From Actinomycetota bacterium (GTDB lineage: Bacteria > Actinomycetota > Actinomycetes > Actinomycetales > Microbacteriaceae): 8,594 nt of DNA. The position numbers were made by a program, and so were the translations under genes. Positions 7,258 through 8,594 of this stretch are shown here, in pieces. The stretch covers positions 1-8,594 of the forward strand of contig WLGC01000025.1 of assembly GCA_009703465.1 (NCBI GenBank). The letters run 5' to 3'. Below the pieces are notes generated by a model that was not told the origin of the DNA, made no database searches, and saw nothing but the letters and a program-made list of their open reading frames with translations. The number at the start of each line of letters is the position of its first letter. Position 1 is the stretch's first letter.

Positions 7258-7521
7258 GTGAACGCAAATTGGACTCAGATCGTCTCAATCTGGACTTTGG
7301 TTGCAATCTTGACCGTTGCCTTGATTGTGGTTCCGGCGCCGACCGGTCAGCCGGTGGAGGCTGCCTTTGGGGCAATTCTCGCCGGTTCCATTGCCACCGT
7401 CTCATTGCTGCAGCTTTTCAAGAACAATGCAGATGGCTTCGTTCGCAAACTTGTTTATGTGGGCGGCGGTAGCTACCTGATTCTTGCTCTGGCCACAGCG
7501 TTTGTTTTCCTGAAAGGTTAG
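7258..7521 (+). CDS. Small three-helix membrane protein of unknown function
   Basis: I do not recognise a family. The 87 residues form three likely transmembrane helices at about 7-26, 35-53 and 65-84. The short first loop contains PAPTGQP and the second loop is positively charged (KNNADGFVRK, 55-64), which suggests the N-terminus and second loop face the cytoplasm. There is no signal peptide or catalytic motif. The GTG at 7258 is the only usable start, because the frame is closed by TGA at 7225 and no other ATG, GTG or TTG lies between. The nearest purine-rich stretch is more than ten bases upstream, so initiation may depend on the tiny upstream frame at 7247. It is the first gene of the plus-strand cluster, divergent from glnR and nine bases before the next gene. 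Coding is supported by the hydrophobic periodicity and by its fit into a compact cluster, not by homology. Confidence 0.7.
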   Translation: MNANWTQIVSIWTLVAILTVALIVVPAPTGQPVEAAFGAILAGSIATVSLLQLFKNNADGFVRKLVYVGGGSYLILALATAFVFLKG

Positions 7522-7530
7522 ACTTTTAGC

Positions 7531-7644
7531 ATGTCTTTACTTGCAATCGAGATTTTCTTCACTGGATTACTAGTGCTAGCTTCCCTTGCCATCGGCGCAG
7601 TATCGGTGCTGGTCCTATATAAGTTGTTCAAGGGTCAGAAATAG
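7531..7644 (+). CDS. 37-residue single-pass membrane microprotein
   Basis: The ATG at 7531 opens a 37-codon frame ending at TAG 7642-7644: MSLLAIEIFF, then TGLLVLASLAIGAVSVLVLY, then KLFKGQK. Residues about 3-30 form one strong hydrophobic helix. The three lysines at the end put the C-terminus in the cytoplasm by the positive-inside rule. I know no function for it. Evidence for coding: it exactly fills the gap between two genes, with 9 bases before it and none after; it has a plausible membrane topology; and it lies in frame with both neighbours. The Shine-Dalgarno is poor (GAAAGG about 13 bases upstream), so translation may be coupled to the preceding gene. Its stop is followed at once by the TTG start of the nitrobindin-like gene. 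It could be a stand-alone regulatory peptide, or a membrane anchor if the TAG is sometimes read through. Confidence 0.6.
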   Translation: MSLLAIEIFFTGLLVLASLAIGAVSVLVLYKLFKGQK

Positions 7645-8250
7645 TTGTTCGTCCTTCCTGAGGGACTGCCGCTTGAACTAACCCCATTTGCTTTTTTAGT
7701 TGGCAAGTGGGAGGGAACCGGCGTCATCAGTTACAAAATCAACAACACCGATGACGATCCGGTGGAAAAAGAATTCAAGCAACGAGTTGAATTTGCTCAC
7801 GATGGTTCAAATGCTCTCACCTATGTTTCCTCGGCTGAGCTCATTGATGAGGCAGGCACAATTCTGCCCAGCGAAATTGGCTACTGGACAATTGCTAGGC
7901 CTGCAGAAGCTGCTGATCACGGACCTGGGTTAATTATTGGCTCCGGTGAAAAAAGCATTAAGACCCATGAGGATTTAGAGAAGCTAAGCAATCCTGAGGG
8001 TGGCTTTGACATACAGGTTTCAGTGCTGCACCCAGGAGGCGTGGCAGAGTTGTACAACGGAAAAATTAAAGGCGCCAGAGTTGATTTAGCTTCAGCTCAT
8101 GGTGTGGCATTTGAAAACGCTAAAACTTACCGTCATTCAGCGCGCATGTACGGTTTGGTTGAGGGAGCACTGCTTTGGGTTTGGGAAATTGCTTTACCTG
8201 GCGAGGATCTAAAACCACACGCCTCTGCTCGACTTGAGAGGGTTGAGTAA
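7645..8250 (+). CDS. FABP-family nitrobindin-like haem-binding protein
   Basis: The 201-residue protein matches the nitrobindin/THAP4-like family (formerly DUF1794). LxPFAFLVGKWEGTG at 12-26 is the opening motif of the ten-stranded barrel. YGLVEGALLWVWEIAL at 169-184 and PHASARLERVE at 191-201 are the closing strands, with H192 in the position of the proximal haem ligand. Relatives bind ferric haem in a lipocalin-like cavity and react with nitric oxide or isomerise peroxynitrite to nitrate; some may instead carry fatty acids. Stretches at about 33-43 and 85-120 look longer than in the shortest family members (about 160 residues). The TTG start at 7645 follows a TAG directly, and the family's usual MFxLPxGLP-like beginning supports it; AAGGG lies about ten bases upstream. 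It sits just ahead of ygfZ. Confidence 0.85.
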   Translation: MFVLPEGLPLELTPFAFLVGKWEGTGVISYKINNTDDDPVEKEFKQRVEFAHDGSNALTYVSSAELIDEAGTILPSEIGYWTIARPAEAADHGPGLIIGSGEKSIKTHEDLEKLSNPEGGFDIQVSVLHPGGVAELYNGKIKGARVDLASAHGVAFENAKTYRHSARMYGLVEGALLWVWEIALPGEDLKPHASARLERVE

Positions 8251-8253
8251 AAA

Positions 8254-8594
8254 TTGAATCTCGCACCCGGGCATTTTGGTAATTCAAATATCGAGCAAAG
8301 AAATCTAGCCGAGGGTAAAGCAGCGGTTTATTTAGGCGCTCGCGGGATTATCAAAGTAACTGGCGAAGATCGTTTGAGCTGGCTACATTCCTTGCTTTCG
8401 CAAAATCTGAAGAACCTCGCACCTGGAGTTTCTGCCGAAGCTTTGCTGCTAGATCCGCAGGGACATATCGAGCAGGTAATTCACTTTCTAGACGATGGTG
8501 AATCATCTTGGTTAGTGGTTGAAGAATCTGGCCGAGAGAGTTTGCTGGCTTGGCTAAACAAAATGGTTTTTAGAATGCGCGTTGCGCTCAGCGA
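8254..8594 (+). CDS. ygfZ: YgfZ/GcvT-like folate-binding protein (partial, runs off the window end)
   Basis: The frame starts at a TTG three bases after the nitrobindin stop and stays open for 113 codons to the end of the window. The visible N-terminus contains HFGNSNIEQRNLAEGKAAVY at 7-26, then GIIKVTGEDRLSWLHSLLSQ at 31-50, LLLDPQGHIEQVIHFLDDG at 64-82 and WLVVEESG at 86-93. This is the aminomethyltransferase-like domain 1 of YgfZ, including the ITGxDRxxFLHxxxTQ-type and LxPQGxI motifs. YgfZ is a cytoplasmic tetrahydrofolate-dependent factor that supports Fe-S cluster enzymes. The signature KGCYxGQE motif that would settle the call lies beyond the window. No better start codon is nearby, and GAGAGGG lies about 12 bases before the TTG, so coupling to the preceding gene is likely. 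GcvT itself is less likely because of the PQG motif and the neighbour. Confidence 0.85.
   Translation, partial: MNLAPGHFGNSNIEQRNLAEGKAAVYLGARGIIKVTGEDRLSWLHSLLSQNLKNLAPGVSAEALLLDPQGHIEQVIHFLDDGESSWLVVEESGRESLLAWLNKMVFRMRVALS

Noticed and set aside
7251..7472. Plus-strand frame of 73 codons beginning just before the 87-residue membrane gene
   Set aside because: It overlaps the membrane gene in another frame, is rich in Cys and Arg, and has no domain features; the hydrophobic frame is far more protein-like.
313..8250. Reassigned TGA as an explanation for the lack of TGA stops
   Set aside because: Full-length proteins match their families without any in-frame TGA, and Trp is encoded by TGG throughout; skewed stop usage is enough.
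1..8594. CRISPR arrays, tRNA or rRNA genes, insertion sequences, toxin-antitoxin or phage-defence genes
   Set aside because: No spaced repeats, cloverleaf-like segments, transposase motifs or defence-domain signatures were found on reading either strand; all long frames are housekeeping or transport genes.

Overview
The window looks like the chromosome of a mid-GC member of the Actinomycetota, most likely Microbacteriaceae of the small-genome freshwater type (Rhodoluna/Aquiluna-like). Three things point there. The response regulator has the full-length sequence signature of actinobacterial GlnR. A NUDIX-histidine phosphatase fusion of the mycobacterial MutT1 type sits next to polyphosphate kinase. 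A nitrobindin-like (FABP family) gene lies directly before ygfZ. The base composition, near half GC by eye, is low for the family. Genes are tightly packed, and I see no tRNA, rRNA, CRISPR array, transposase, phage gene or sign of recent transfer. The placement is inferred from remembered family features, not from a database search.

Layout. Bases 1-209 (minus) hold the N-terminus of a Lon-substrate-binding-domain protein. A LysE-family exporter (313-933, plus) diverges from it and converges on a long minus-strand block. In transcription order that block is glnR (7189-6512), ppk1 (6460-4331), a mutT1-like gene (4331-3387), an SDR/DUF2867 protein (3382-1868) and an EamA/DMT transporter (1844-957). 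The gaps are 51, -1, 4 and 23 bases, so one operon is likely. Two small hairpins lie in the glnR-ppk1 gap, and one covers part of the ppk1 ribosome binding site.

From a 68-base divergent promoter region a plus-strand cluster runs to the window edge: an 87-residue three-helix membrane protein, a 37-residue single-helix membrane protein, a nitrobindin-like haem/lipocalin-fold protein, and the start of ygfZ. All four are in the same reading frame, separated only by a TAG plus 9 bases, a TAG plus 0 bases, and a TAA plus 3 bases. Three of the four start at GTG or TTG without a strong Shine-Dalgarno, which suggests coupled translation.

How the parts may work together: GlnR (nitrogen control), PPK1 (polyphosphate synthesis) and MutT1 (clean-up of oxidised nucleotides and polyphosphorylated compounds) form a nitrogen/phosphate/stress module. 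Nitrobindin (haem, nitric oxide or peroxynitrite chemistry) and YgfZ (folate-dependent Fe-S maintenance) fit redox or nitrosative protection. These links are inference from neighbourhood. I found no clearly new multi-gene system. The most unusual signals are the strong preference for TAG stops (7 of 9, no TGA) and the in-frame TAG-TTG junction between the 37-residue membrane peptide and the nitrobindin-like gene.
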